Shown: positions 1-9,390, numbered from the stretch's first letter. The stretch is DNA of 64,000 nt from Streptomyces natalensis ATCC 27448 (GCF_000935125.1 NZ_JRKI01000061.1:62001-126000), one strand, 5' to 3'. The notes: generated by a model from the letters alone, not told the origin. Numbers and translations: made by a program.

Positions 1-272
1 CAGAAGGCGGTGGGGGCTGCAGAGTTCGGCACAGTAATCCCGGCCCTTCCGAAGTGGTGGAGTGGTGCATGGAGTTCCGTGAGCGGCTCGGTGAGCGCTC
101 CGTGCCTCCACGGTAGGGGCGGGGCGGCCGGGTGGCGTTTGTCCGAACCGTAGCAATCGGTGGGCGTGTCCCTCCGGGATGGAGGGGGCGGTGGGGCGGC
201 GGGCCCCTTTCGCACCCCGGGCGGCGCCGAGGTCGGGCGGCTCGTTCCCCGGACAGCTCGTCCCCAAGCGGC
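1..272. other. left-edge region without a confident gene
   Basis: I see no gene here that I can defend. On the plus strand one frame stays open from base 1 to a TAG at 151-153 and could be the tail of a gene entering from the left, but its codon use is not clearly biased and I recognise no motif. A small hairpin (CCCTCC at 170-175 with GGAGGG at 181-186) could end transcription arriving from the left or help end the minus-strand regulator gene that stops at 273. Confidence 0.4.
170..186 (+). terminator. possible small hairpin terminator
   Basis: CCCTCC and GGAGGG form a 6-bp stem around a 5-base loop. There is no T-run after it, which is common for high-GC actinobacterial terminators. It sits between the unknown gene to the left and the end of the PucR-type gene. 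The call is weak because short GC-rich hairpins occur by chance at this base composition. Confidence 0.3.
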
Positions 273-1919
273 TCACTCCTCGGGCGGCGCCGAGGTCGCC
301 TTGAGCGCCAGCCACAGCTCCATCCGCACATCCGCATCGTCCAGCGAGCGGCCCAGGATCTCCTCCACCCGCCGCATCCGGTAGCGCAGCGTATGGCGGT
401 GGACGCCCAGGTCGGCGGCGGCCGCGTCCCACTGGCCGTGCCGGGCGAGCCAGGCCCGCAGCGACGCCACCAGATCGCCGCGCCCGGTCGCATCGTGCTC
501 CCGCAGCGCCCGCAGCAGCCCGTCGGCGAAGGCCCGTACGGCGTCGTCGGCCAGCAGCGGCAGCACCGACCCCGCCGCCACGTCCTCGTGCTCGACCAGG
601 GTGCGGCCGCGGCGCCGGGCGACGTGGAGGGCCGCTTCGGCCTGGCGGTAGGCGGTGGCCGCGGCCGTCGGGCCGGCCGGGGCGGACAGTCCCACGGCCA
701 GCTGCTCGGTGCGGCCCGTCGCGCCGCGGACCGGGCGGGCGCCGTTGCGGGGCTGCGTTCCGGCGCGGGCCTGGGCCGCGGCGGCGAAGGCGGCGCAGGC
801 GTCCGCGGCGGCGCCGCCGTCCGCGACCAGCACGATCAGCCGGCTGCCGTCCGGTACGGCGAGCACCGCCTCGCCGGTGCGGGCGGCGGCCGAGTCCATC
901 GCATCGGCGAGCGCCTCCAGGACGGCCGGTGTGCCGCCCTGCCCCTGCGGGGCGGCCGCCTGATCGTCGGCCGGGACCGGCTCGGCCACCACCACCCGGA
1001 ACGGGGCGTCCAGCAGCCCGCCGTAGAGCCGGCCGGCCACCGCCCGGGCATGGTCCGGCTCCCCGGCGAGCAGCATCTTGAGCACCGCGGCGCCCAGGCG
1101 CTGCTCGGCGTCCTGGAGGGCACGGGAGCGTTCGGTGGTGAGGGTGAGCAGCGCCACGGCGGAGTGCACGGCGTAGCGCTCGGCGGTGCCCAGCGGCGCC
1201 GCGGTGCCCACCGCCAGCACCCCGCGCGCCCGCCGGCCCGTACCGAGCGACTGGAGCTCCACCCGGTCGTCGCCGTCCGTGTCGCTCACCACGGAACTGG
1301 CGGGTGCGGGACGCTCGCGCAGCCGCGCCACGTCCTCGGCCAGCCGGGCCGCGCGGCGGGCCGCCCAGTCCGGTGCGGCGGCCACCACGGCTCCCGACGC
1401 GTCGTACAGCGCCGCCCATCCGTCCAGGTGAGCGGCCAGCCGCGCCAGCAGCTCGGCCGGGCCCTCGGCGCTGAGCGCCGCCCGGGTCAGCTCCCGCTGC
1501 GCCTCGAATCCGGCGGTCACCGCCCGGTACTGGTCGGCGGCGACCGCGGCCGAGACCGCCTTGCTGATGGCGATGAACGGCGTCCGGCGCGGCACCCCCA
1601 GCAACGGCAGCCCCTCCTGCCGCGCCGCCTGCACCAGCGCCTCGGGCACCTCCTCGTAGTTCACCCCGACGGCGAAGCCGAGCCCGATCACCCCCGCCTG
1701 CGCCACCCTGCGCACATACCGCCGGGTGGCCTCCGGGTCCTGCGCGTCCAGTTTGAGCGCGGTGATCAGCAGCAGCTCCCCGCCCTCCATGTAGGGCACC
1801 GGATCGATCAGCTCACTGGCATGCGCCCAGCGCACCGGCACGTCCAGCCCGTCCTGCCCCGCGAGCACGGTCAGCTTGAGCGCGGTGTGGTTGACCAGGG
1901 AAGCCAGGGTGTGGGGCAT
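273..1919 (-). CDS. PucR family transcriptional regulator
   Basis: This 548-residue regulator starts MPHTLASLVNH at 1919. Its N-terminal part (about residues 1-130, with the stretch MEGGELLLITALKLD) resembles the PucR purine-catabolism domain. A GGDEF-like or variable middle follows, and the C-terminal end has the PucR helix-turn-helix signature (LGVHRHTLRYRMRRVEEILG) about 40 residues from the end. PucR-type proteins usually sense a small catabolite and activate nearby degradation genes. The position beside gabT and the polyamine operon suggests a role in GABA or polyamine use, but that is inference. The gene is not obviously in an operon; the next gene upstream ends 261 bases away at 2181. 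Confidence 0.85.
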   Translation of the reverse strand: MPHTLASLVNHTALKLTVLAGQDGLDVPVRWAHASELIDPVPYMEGGELLLITALKLDAQDPEATRRYVRRVAQAGVIGLGFAVGVNYEEVPEALVQAARQEGLPLLGVPRRTPFIAISKAVSAAVAADQYRAVTAGFEAQRELTRAALSAEGPAELLARLAAHLDGWAALYDASGAVVAAAPDWAARRAARLAEDVARLRERPAPASSVVSDTDGDDRVELQSLGTGRRARGVLAVGTAAPLGTAERYAVHSAVALLTLTTERSRALQDAEQRLGAAVLKMLLAGEPDHARAVAGRLYGGLLDAPFRVVVAEPVPADDQAAAPQGQGGTPAVLEALADAMDSAAARTGEAVLAVPDGSRLIVLVADGGAAADACAAFAAAAQARAGTQPRNGARPVRGATGRTEQLAVGLSAPAGPTAAATAYRQAEAALHVARRRGRTLVEHEDVAAGSVLPLLADDAVRAFADGLLRALREHDATGRGDLVASLRAWLARHGQWDAAAADLGVHRHTLRYRMRRVEEILGRSLDDADVRMELWLALKATSAPPEE

Positions 1920-2180
1920 AGGACCTTCGATGACGACGGGGACCCGGCCGGGGCGGCGGGGGTGTTCGGCGGGAACTTTTGCGCCGTCCCGTACGAACGG
2001 CCGCTTTCGATTCTGCCTCAGCGGAGGAATCCGGGGGCACCGTGCGGGCGGATTGCGGGGGGATTGCCGGGCGGGGATTGCCGGGCGGGCGGGCCGACGA
2101 GGACCCGGGCGCCCCGCGGGCTCCCGGCCGAACGGCCCGGCGGCGGGCGAGCAGCCCGCGCCGCCCCTCACCCCCGCCCC

Positions 2181-4310
2181 TCACCCCCGCAGATCCACCA
2201 GTACCGGCGGCGCATGCTCCCCCTTGACCGACGTCACCGACAGCACCGCATGCCCCGCCGGTACGGAGTTGGCCAGGTCGGAGGCGGACCAGCGCTCCCG
2301 CTCCACCGTACGTACGGTGACGGCCTTGGCGGTGGCCGCCTTGCCCGTGACCAGCTGCCGGAAGATGTGGAACGCCTTGCCCGCGGCGCTCACCGCGATG
2401 ATCTGACGGTCCGTCACATCGCGGGTCTCCACCCACTCCTTGCCCCACACCTCGGCGAACCGCGCGCCGTCCCAGGTCGTCACCCCCGCGAACGCCATCC
2501 GGCAGCCGACCGCACCGAGCAGCGCGCTGCGCAGCCCCTCGGGGACGTCGTCCAGCGAGCGCAGCGTGAGCACCACGCCGGCATGGGCCGAGCGCAGCCG
2601 CTGGAGGCCGCGCAGCGCTTCGGCGGTGATGGTGTGCGCCGCCTCGTCGAGCACCAGACAGGCGAACAGCGAACGGTCGCTGCGGGCCACCGCACATTCC
2701 GTGAACTGCGCCAGCACCAGCCGCGCCAGGATCCGCGAGGCTTCCGCATGGCCCCGCTCGGGCAGCTCGATCCGCACCCGCAGAGGGTGGTCGAGGGCGC
2801 GCAGCGACACCTGCCGGGTACTCCCCGTGGGGTCGAAGAAGTCGGCGAAGGCGGGCCGGTCGAGCAGCGCGATACGGTCGGCGAGCAGCACCCCCACATC
2901 ACCGGCCCGCTCCAACTGCCGGGCCCGCGCGTCCAGTTCACGCAGCAGCGCCTGCTCCCGCCGCTCCTCCAGCGCGGCCCGCAGCGCCCCCATCGCCTCC
3001 GGCGCCCCGTCCAGCAGCTCCCGCAGCTCGGCAACGGTGGGAAACCGTCCGTACGCCGCCCGGAACGGCCCGAGCAACTGCCCCAGCGCCGTCGCGGCCC
3101 GCCGACTGTCCCCACCCGGCAACTGCCCCGCCAGATCCCCCACCAACGCCTCGGCAAGAATCCCGGCCGCCTCGTCGGGGTCGGTGGTACCGCCGTAGAG
3201 GTCGAGGTCGCATTCGGGGCCGGGGCGGCCGATCCTGACCACCACGTCGAACGCGTCGTCCGGACCGAGGTCCGAACCGGCCGGCCCGACAGCGATCACC
3301 GCGCTCTGTCCCGCCAGCGCCTGGAGGCACATCGCCTCCACGACGGGCCGCACCACCCGGGTGCTCTTGCCGCTGCCCGCGGGGCCGACGGCCAGCAGGG
3401 AGGTGCCGAGCACCCCCGGTTCCAACGCGCAGCCGACGCCCCGGTGCCGATACGGGTTGCGTTCGTGGTCGGCGGCGGTACCGATCCGCACCTGCCCGGC
3501 GAGCAGATCGTGCTCGGCGCTCCGGCGGGCCAGATCGCGCCGCCCCGAGGGGTGCGCGCAGGCCGCGGCGCCCTGCCGGAGCACGGTGTCGGTGAAGGAA
3601 GCGAGGGGCGTGCCGCCGGACCGTACCGCGCGCCAGGCGTGGCCGATCCGGGCCACGTCCACATCGGTCATCCGCCCGGCGCGGGCCTCCTCGGCGAGCT
3701 TGTCGGCGGCGTCGGCGGCGCCGTGGGTCCGCAGCTCGGGCCATTGGGCGGGGTCGGCCGCCGGTTGGGGCTTGGGGGCCGGGGCGCGGGGGCGCAGGTG
3801 CCGGACGAGCGGGGTCAGGAAGCGGCGCGCGAGTTCGGGCCAGCGGCCGAGGCGGCCGAAAACCATGACCAGGAGGGCGAGGAACAGGCCGTAGTAGAGG
3901 TAGCTGGCCCAGACATAGGCCATCGGGTCGGTGCCGTCGCGCCAGGAGTCGGGCGTCAGGAGCACCAGCGGCCACATCCAGTAGCTTCCGAGATACCCGT
4001 TCCACAGCAGCGACCACAGCAGCCACCCGCACAGGAACGAGATCAGCGCGCCGCTGATCAGCTGCCGCAAGGGGATCCGCTCGGGCTCCTCGGCAGGACG
4101 GGGGCGGTGTCCGTACGTCCAGACGCCCGGCGCCGCCGCCGGCCGGGGGGTCCGCAGCCAGCCCAGCAGGGGCGGCTCGGCGGCGCCGGGCACTGCCGCG
4201 GGCGGGGCGGGCGGCGCGCTCGGCCGGGGCGGTGCCCCCGGCGGCGTGGCCGGCCGCGGGATGTGTGCGGAGCGGGTGTTTTGTGCGTCCTGCGTGCCCT
4301 CGGTGTCCAT
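2181..4310 (-). CDS. membrane-anchored VirD4/TraG-like ATP-binding protein
   Basis: The protein is 709 residues long, starting MDTEGTQDA at 4310. A Pro-rich head of about 75 residues is followed by two membrane segments (about 85-104 and 132-152). A cytoplasmic ATPase follows, with Walker A GPAGSGKST at 309-317 and a Walker B-like LVLDEAAHT near residue 551. The layout matches type IV coupling proteins or related FtsK/TraG-like ATPases. No relaxase, pilus or other conjugation gene is nearby, so it looks like a chromosomally fixed orphan. It lies divergent from gabT across a 210-base gap. Its substrate is unknown. Confidence 0.75.
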   Translation of the reverse strand: MDTEGTQDAQNTRSAHIPRPATPPGAPPRPSAPPAPPAAVPGAAEPPLLGWLRTPRPAAAPGVWTYGHRPRPAEEPERIPLRQLISGALISFLCGWLLWSLLWNGYLGSYWMWPLVLLTPDSWRDGTDPMAYVWASYLYYGLFLALLVMVFGRLGRWPELARRFLTPLVRHLRPRAPAPKPQPAADPAQWPELRTHGAADAADKLAEEARAGRMTDVDVARIGHAWRAVRSGGTPLASFTDTVLRQGAAACAHPSGRRDLARRSAEHDLLAGQVRIGTAADHERNPYRHRGVGCALEPGVLGTSLLAVGPAGSGKSTRVVRPVVEAMCLQALAGQSAVIAVGPAGSDLGPDDAFDVVVRIGRPGPECDLDLYGGTTDPDEAAGILAEALVGDLAGQLPGGDSRRAATALGQLLGPFRAAYGRFPTVAELRELLDGAPEAMGALRAALEERREQALLRELDARARQLERAGDVGVLLADRIALLDRPAFADFFDPTGSTRQVSLRALDHPLRVRIELPERGHAEASRILARLVLAQFTECAVARSDRSLFACLVLDEAAHTITAEALRGLQRLRSAHAGVVLTLRSLDDVPEGLRSALLGAVGCRMAFAGVTTWDGARFAEVWGKEWVETRDVTDRQIIAVSAAGKAFHIFRQLVTGKAATAKAVTVRTVERERWSASDLANSVPAGHAVLSVTSVKGEHAPPVLVDLRG

Positions 4311-4520
4311 CCGGTGCCCTTGTCCCCCTCGCGCCAAGACCCTGCTGCCGCCGTTCAATCTACTGTCCCCGCCCCCTCCGCTATGTCCGGTGCGGACAAC
4401 GCAACACGCGCACTTCTCCCGAACGGAACATGCCCGCACCGGTCCACCGGCCCTAACCTGCGAGAACAAGACCTCTGTACAACACCTCTGTACGTCCCCG
4501 TTCGACCCCAGGAGACTGCC
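4311..4520. promoter_or_regulatory. divergent promoter region of the orphan ATPase and gabT
   Basis: This 210-base gap separates two genes read outward, so it should hold both promoters. The segment near 4380-4490 is somewhat poorer in GC than its surroundings. I could not fix a clear -35/-10 pair. AGGAG at 4510-4514, seven bases before the ATG at 4521, is the gabT ribosome-binding site. Confidence 0.5.
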
Positions 4521-5870
4521 ATGACCGAACTGTCCGGAGGCCCGGCCCTCCCCCAGGAGCGTCGCGTCGTCACCGCGATCCCCGGCCCGAAGTCGCAGGA
4601 GCTGTGGGCCCGTAAGCAGGAGACCGTGGCCAGTGGTGTCGGTGCGGTGCTGCCCGTGTTCGTCAAGCGCGCCGGCGGCGGTGTCCTGGAGGACGTGGAC
4701 GGCAACTCGCTGATCGACTTCGGTTCCGGTATCGCGGTGACCTCGGTCGGCAACAGCGCCGAGGCCGTGGTGCGCCGCGCCGCCGCGCAGCTGGCCGACT
4801 TCACCCACACCTGTGCGATGGTCACGCCGTACGAGCCGTACATCGAGGTCTGTGAGGCGCTGGCCGAGCTGACCCCGGGCGACCACAAGAAGAAGTCGGC
4901 GCTGTTCAACTCCGGTGCGGAGGCCGTCGAGAACGCGGTCAAGATCGCGCGGGCGTACACCAAGCGACAGGCCGTTGTGGTCTTCGACCACGGGTACCAC
5001 GGCCGGACGAACCTGACGATGGCGCTGACGTCGAAGAACATGCCGTACAAGCACGGCTTCGGCCCGTTCGCGCCCGAGGTGTACCGGGTACCGCTGGCCT
5101 ACCCCTACCGCTGGCTGACCGGCCCGGAGAACTGCGCGCAGGAGGCCGCCGACCAGGCCATCTCGCAGATCACCAAGCAGGTCGGCGCGGAGAACGTCGC
5201 GGCGATCATCATCGAGCCGCTGCTCGGCGAGGGCGGTTTCATCGAGCCGGCCAAGGGCTTCCTCCCGGCGATCGCGAACTTCGCCAAGGAGAACGGGATC
5301 GTCTTCGTCGCCGACGAGATCCAGTCGGGCTTCTGCCGTACGGGCCAGTGGTTCGCGTGTGAGGACGAGGGGATCGTTCCCGATCTCATCACGACGGCGA
5401 AGGGTATTGCGGGCGGTCTGCCGCTGGCCGCGGTCACCGGCCGCGCGGAGATCATGGACGCCGCGCACGCGGGCGGCCTGGGCGGCACCTACGGCGGTAA
5501 CCCGGTGGCCTGCGCCGCCGCGCTCGGCGCCATCGAGACCGCGCGGGAGCTGGACCTCAACGGCAAGGCCAAGCGCATCGAGGAGGTCATGAAGGCCCGT
5601 CTGACCGCGATGCAGGAGAAGTTCGACATCATCGGCGAGGTCCGCGGCCGCGGCGCGATGATCGCGATCGAGCTGGTCAAGTCCGGTTCCAAGGAGCCCA
5701 ACCCGGAGGCCACCGGCGCGCTCGCCAAGGCCTGCCACCAGGAGGGCCTGCTCGTCCTGACGACCGGTACGTACGGCAACGTGCTGCGCTTCCTGCCGCC
5801 GCTGGTGATCGGCGAGGACCTGCTGAACGAGGGCCTGGACCTCATCGAGGCGGCGTTCACCCAGCTCTGA
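4521..5870 (+). CDS. gabT: 4-aminobutyrate aminotransferase
   Basis: This 449-residue class III (fold type I) PLP aminotransferase moves the amino group of GABA to 2-oxoglutarate, giving succinate semialdehyde and glutamate. Visible marks are SGAEAVENAVKIAR (cofactor phosphate region), FDHGYHGRT, the acidic ADEIQSGF motif that contacts the PLP ring, and Lys294 in TTAKGIAGG, which should bind PLP. The start at 4521 is preceded by AGGAG. The length is normal for GabT. The neighbouring polyamine genes yield GABA or related gamma-amino acids, so this enzyme would be the exit to the TCA cycle. A hairpin terminator lies downstream at 6255-6292. Confidence 0.93.
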   Translation: MTELSGGPALPQERRVVTAIPGPKSQELWARKQETVASGVGAVLPVFVKRAGGGVLEDVDGNSLIDFGSGIAVTSVGNSAEAVVRRAAAQLADFTHTCAMVTPYEPYIEVCEALAELTPGDHKKKSALFNSGAEAVENAVKIARAYTKRQAVVVFDHGYHGRTNLTMALTSKNMPYKHGFGPFAPEVYRVPLAYPYRWLTGPENCAQEAADQAISQITKQVGAENVAAIIIEPLLGEGGFIEPAKGFLPAIANFAKENGIVFVADEIQSGFCRTGQWFACEDEGIVPDLITTAKGIAGGLPLAAVTGRAEIMDAAHAGGLGGTYGGNPVACAAALGAIETARELDLNGKAKRIEEVMKARLTAMQEKFDIIGEVRGRGAMIAIELVKSGSKEPNPEATGALAKACHQEGLLVLTTGTYGNVLRFLPPLVIGEDLLNEGLDLIEAAFTQL

Positions 5871-6062
5871 GCCGTCAGCGGCGGATGAGTCCGGGGTGGC
5901 CCGGGATGCGGTGCAGATGCCGTGTCCCGGGCCGCGCCCGTTTTGGGGTACGTGCGGATGCGTACCCCGCGTACGCCGCCGCGTGAAGAAGATGTGGGGG
6001 GCGAATGGCGGCCCCGTGATGCGGCTGTCGGGTGTGCTGCCGTTGCCGTACGGTTTCTGCAG

Positions 6063-6998
6063 ATGAGAGAAACACCCCGCTCGCAGGGGACTGCGGGCGA
6101 CGCCCGGTCGGCGCTTCCCCGGCTCCGATCAGGCCGTGCCCTCGCGCACACCACCGGAACCCCTGGCACTGGCGCAGGGGGCTCCGGGAATCCTCACCGA
6201 TCGGATGCCCGCCCGTCCCACACCCCCCGGGGCGCGCGGGACACCGGTCGACCCGGCCGCCTCGGAACCACCCCCCCTGTTCCGAGGCGGCCTTCCCCTT
6301 TCTGCACGCCGTTCCTGGTAGGGACCCTCTGCGCGCTCGCGTTCGCCGTGATCAGCGGGCAGGTGGCCGGTGCGGGGCCGCTGCGTGCGGCCGACGAGCG
6401 GGTGGGAAGTGCCCTCGCGGGCAGCGCGATTCCCCGGGGGCTCGCGGAATTCTTCGCCGATCTCGGCAATACGGCCGTCGCGCTGCCGGTGGTGCTGGTG
6501 GTGGCGGGGTGGGCGGCCTGGCGGGTGGGGCGCGGGCGCCGGCGGCCGTCGCGGGATGCGGAAGCCGGCGGTCCGGTGCGGTGGTGGCTGCCGCCGCTCG
6601 CCGCCGCGCTGACCCTGGCCGCGCTGCCCGCGCTGGTCGTCCCGCTCAAGCTGTGGTTCGCCCGGCCGGGGCCGCCGCAGATGGGCGCGGATGCGCACGA
6701 GGGCTTCTATCCGTCGGGGCACGGCGCCACGGCAGCGGTCGCCTACGGGCTGGCCGCGCTGCTGGTGATCCGGGCGGGGGCGGGACGGCGACGGGGCCGG
6801 GGCCTGCTGGTGGCGGCGGCGGTCCTGCTCAACGCGGGTGTCGGGCTCGGGCTGGTGCGCCGCGGGTACCACTGGCCGCTGGATGTGCTGGGCAGTTGGT
6901 GTCTGGCCGGGGTGCTGCTGGCGGTGTGGTGGGCGGTGTGCGCACGGTGGGCGGGGGACGACGCGCCATCGGGGGGCGACGCGCCACGGACTCCGTAG
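6063..6998 (+). CDS. PAP2 family phosphatase, start uncertain
   Basis: The C-terminal two-thirds is a clear membrane PAP2 (type 2 phosphatidic acid phosphatase-like) enzyme. It has KLWFARPGP, then YPSGHGATA, then RGYHWPLDVLG, the three-part phosphatase signature with the catalytic His residues, between several membrane segments. Likely substrates are lipid phosphates or undecaprenyl pyrophosphate. The start is a problem. The only in-frame ATG before the first membrane segment is at 6063, it lacks a clear ribosome-binding site, and a strong hairpin (6255-6292) would lie inside the gene. Codons between 6063 and about 6310 are poorly biased. The true start may be a CTG at 6315 or the GTG at 6348. 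Confidence 0.72.
   Translation: MRETPRSQGTAGDARSALPRLRSGRALAHTTGTPGTGAGGSGNPHRSDARPSHTPRGARDTGRPGRLGTTPPVPRRPSPFCTPFLVGTLCALAFAVISGQVAGAGPLRAADERVGSALAGSAIPRGLAEFFADLGNTAVALPVVLVVAGWAAWRVGRGRRRPSRDAEAGGPVRWWLPPLAAALTLAALPALVVPLKLWFARPGPPQMGADAHEGFYPSGHGATAAVAYGLAALLVIRAGAGRRRGRGLLVAAAVLLNAGVGLGLVRRGYHWPLDVLGSWCLAGVLLAVWWAVCARWAGDDAPSGGDAPRTP
6255..6292 (+). terminator. hairpin terminator after gabT
   Basis: A perfect 14-bp stem (6255-6268 pairing with 6279-6292) encloses a C-rich 10-base loop and is followed by TTCCCCTTT. It is strong enough to be a terminator for gabT. It also argues that the PAP2 gene starts downstream of it. Confidence 0.65.
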
Positions 6999-7033
6999 AC
7001 ACGCCCTGCCCCGGTGACGTTCGCGGCACGAGA

Positions 7034-7062
7034 GGGGCGGGCAACTCCCGGTTGCCCGCCCC
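7034..7062. terminator. bidirectional terminator between PAP2 gene and polyamine operon
   Basis: A perfect 12-bp stem (GGGGCGGGCAAC at 7034-7045, GTTGCCCGCCCC at 7051-7062) encloses a 5-base loop. It lies in the 82-base gap between two convergent genes that end at 6998 and 7081, so it can serve both. Confidence 0.75.
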
Positions 7063-7080
7063 CCGTTGCACCGCCGTCGG

Positions 7081-8508
7081 TCAGCTGTCGAAGCCGAGGC
7101 CCAGCTTGTCCATGGCCTTCAGCCACAGGTTGCGGCGCCCGCCGTGCGTATCGGCGCGGGTCATCGACCACTGGGTGATGCCGATACCGGCCCAGCGCAG
7201 CGGCTCGGGCGGGAAGGGCAGGGGCTTGGAGCGGACCATCTCCAGCTCGGTGCGCTCGGTGCGCTCGCCGGCGAGCAGATCGAGCATCACCTCCGCGCCG
7301 AAGCGGGTGGCGCCGACGCCCAGTCCCGTATAGCCCGCGGCATAGGCGACCCGGCCCGCGTGTGCGGTGCCGAAGAAGGCGGAGAAGCGGGCGCAGGTGT
7401 CGATGGCGCCGCCCCAGGTGTGGGTGAAGCGCAGGCCCTCCAGCTGCGGGAAGCAGCGGAAGAAATGCCGGGCGAGCTTTTCGTAGGTGGCGGGGTGGTG
7501 GTCGTACTCGGCCCGTACGCCGCCGCCGTAGCGGTAGACGATGTCGTAACCGCCCCACAGGATGCGGTTGTCGGCGGTGATGCGGAAGTAGTGGAAGTGG
7601 TTGTTGGAGTCCGAGAGGCCCTGGCGGTTCTTCCAGCCGATGGCGGCGAGTTGCTCCTCGTTGAGCGGCTCGGTCATCAGGGCGTGGTCGTAGACCGGGA
7701 CGATGTACGGGCGGACCCGCTTGACCAGGGACGGGAAGGCGTTGGTGCCCAGGGCGACGTGGCGGGCGAAGATCCGGCCGTAGGGGGTGCGGACGGCCAT
7801 GCCCAGGCCGTCGGAGGACAGGGCGGTGGCGCGGGTGCGCTCGTAGATGCGGACGCCGTAGCCCAGGCACGCCTGCTTGAGGCCCCAGGCGAGCTTGGCC
7901 GGGTTGAGCATGGCGACGCCGTCGCGGTCCCACAGGCCGGCGCGGAAGGTGGGCGAGTCGACCTCGGCGCGCAGTTCGTCCTGGTCGAGGAAGCGGTGGC
8001 GGGTCAGGCCCAGTTCGGCGGCCTCCTCGGCGGCCTCCTTGAGCTCGGCGATCTGGTGGGGTTCGGTGGCGATGTCGATCTCGCCGGTGCGCTCGAAGGC
8101 GCAGTCGATGTGGTAGCGGGCGACGGCGTGCTCGATGGCGTCGAGGTTCTTGATGCCGAGTGCTTCGAGCGTGGCGAGTTCGCCGGGCCAGCGGGCCAGG
8201 CCGTTGCCGAGGCCGTGGGTCAGGGAGGCGGCGCAGAAGCCGCCGTTGCGCCCGGAGGCGGCCCAGCCGACCTCGGCGCCCTCGATCAGGACGACATCGC
8301 GCTGAGGGTCGCGTTCCTTGGCGATCAGCGCCGTCCACAGTCCCGAGTAGCCGCCGCCGACGACCAGCAGATCGCAGGTCTCGTCGCCGACCAGGGCGGG
8401 TTCGGCGGCCGGCCGGCCGGGGTCGGCCAGCCAGAACGGGGTCGGTTCGGCGTCGGCGAGCGCATGGACGGGGTCCACCGACCCGTACGGCATGGCAGCT
8501 CGTGCCAT
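7081..8508 (-). CDS. FAD-dependent amine oxidase (gamma-glutamylputrescine oxidase-like)
   Basis: This 475-residue flavoprotein belongs to the D-amino acid oxidase superfamily. The dinucleotide-binding motif DLLVVGGGYSGLWTA lies at 46-60, and the C-terminal FAD region (GYTGLGVGATRFGAE) is also seen. Related PuuB-type enzymes oxidise gamma-glutamylputrescine or a free polyamine to the aldehyde with release of ammonia and hydrogen peroxide. It is the last gene of the operon with the polyamine ABC transporter, 15 bases after potC, and a GAGGAG ribosome-binding site supports the start at 8508. The exact substrate (free or gamma-glutamylated amine) cannot be told from sequence. Confidence 0.82.
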   Translation of the reverse strand: MARAAMPYGSVDPVHALADAEPTPFWLADPGRPAAEPALVGDETCDLLVVGGGYSGLWTALIAKERDPQRDVVLIEGAEVGWAASGRNGGFCAASLTHGLGNGLARWPGELATLEALGIKNLDAIEHAVARYHIDCAFERTGEIDIATEPHQIAELKEAAEEAAELGLTRHRFLDQDELRAEVDSPTFRAGLWDRDGVAMLNPAKLAWGLKQACLGYGVRIYERTRATALSSDGLGMAVRTPYGRIFARHVALGTNAFPSLVKRVRPYIVPVYDHALMTEPLNEEQLAAIGWKNRQGLSDSNNHFHYFRITADNRILWGGYDIVYRYGGGVRAEYDHHPATYEKLARHFFRCFPQLEGLRFTHTWGGAIDTCARFSAFFGTAHAGRVAYAAGYTGLGVGATRFGAEVMLDLLAGERTERTELEMVRSKPLPFPPEPLRWAGIGITQWSMTRADTHGGRRNLWLKAMDKLGLGFDS

Positions 8509-8523
8509 GGTTCTCAGCTCCTC

Positions 8524-9390
8524 TTACTTCTTGCTCCGCTTACGACGGGTTCCGGCCATCTGGCCGGCGAGGACGCACAGGACGGCGACCAGGAACATCG
8601 CCGTACCGATGACATTGATCTGAACGGGCGTGCCCCGCTGCGCCGATCCCCAGACGAACATGGGAAAGGTCACGGTGGAGCCGGCGTTGAAGTTCGTGAT
8701 GATGAAGTCGTCGAAGGACAGGGCGAAGGAGAGCAGCGCACCGGACGCGATACCGGGGGCGGCGATCGGCAGGGTGACCCGCAGGAACGTCTGCACCGGC
8801 GAGGCGTAGAGGTCCTGGGCGGCCTGCTCCAGGCGCGGGTCCATGCTCATCACCCGCGCCTTGACCGCGGTGACCACGAAGCTCAGGCAGAACATGATGT
8901 GGGCGATCAGGATCGTCCAGAAGCCGAACTGGATGCCCATGTTGAGGAAGAGGGTGGCCAGCGAGGCGGCCATGACGACCTCGGGCATGGCCATCGGCAG
9001 GAAGATCAGGGTGTTGACACCGGCGCGGGCCCGGAAGCGGTAGCGCGCCAGCGCGAAGGCGATCATCGTGCCGAGGACGGTGGCGCCGACGGTGGCCCAG
9101 ACGGCGATCTGGAGGCTGAGCCCGAGCGAACCGCACAGGTCGGCGACGCCGCAGGGGTCGGTCCAGGCGTCCGTGGAGAACTGCTGCCACTGGTAGTTGA
9201 AGCGGCCGTGGGGCTTGTTGAAGGAGAAGACCATCACCACGACGTTGGGCAGGATCAGATAGGCCAGGGTGGCCAGTCCCGCGAGGATGACGACGTTGCG
9301 GCGCAGCCAGCGCAGCGGGGCAGCGGTGGCGCGGGGGGTCGTCCCCGCGGTCTTCCCGGTGGTCTTCCCGGTGGTCTCGGTTGCGGCCAT
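8524..9390 (-). CDS. potC: spermidine/putrescine ABC transporter permease PotC
   Basis: This 288-residue inner-membrane permease has a Thr-rich cytoplasmic head of about 30 residues and about six membrane segments. The binding-protein-dependent transport (EAA) loop, EQAAQDLYASPVQTFLRVTLPIAAPGI, contacts the ATPase. It is the PotC-type partner of the PotB-type permease; the two genes overlap by one base (stop/start TGATG at 9388-9392), which suggests translational coupling. It forms the channel of a polyamine importer. Confidence 0.88.
   Translation of the reverse strand: MAATETTGKTTGKTAGTTPRATAAPLRWLRRNVVILAGLATLAYLILPNVVVMVFSFNKPHGRFNYQWQQFSTDAWTDPCGVADLCGSLGLSLQIAVWATVGATVLGTMIAFALARYRFRARAGVNTLIFLPMAMPEVVMAASLATLFLNMGIQFGFWTILIAHIMFCLSFVVTAVKARVMSMDPRLEQAAQDLYASPVQTFLRVTLPIAAPGIASGALLSFALSFDDFIITNFNAGSTVTFPMFVWGSAQRGTPVQINVIGTAMFLVAVLCVLAGQMAGTRRKRSKK

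Noticed and set aside
132..4520. Very long plus-strand open frame upstream of and fused to gabT
   Set aside because: It is the shadow of the PucR-type and ATPase genes on the other strand. Its translation is a low-complexity Arg/Gly/Pro mix, and the real gabT starts at 4521 with a ribosome-binding site.
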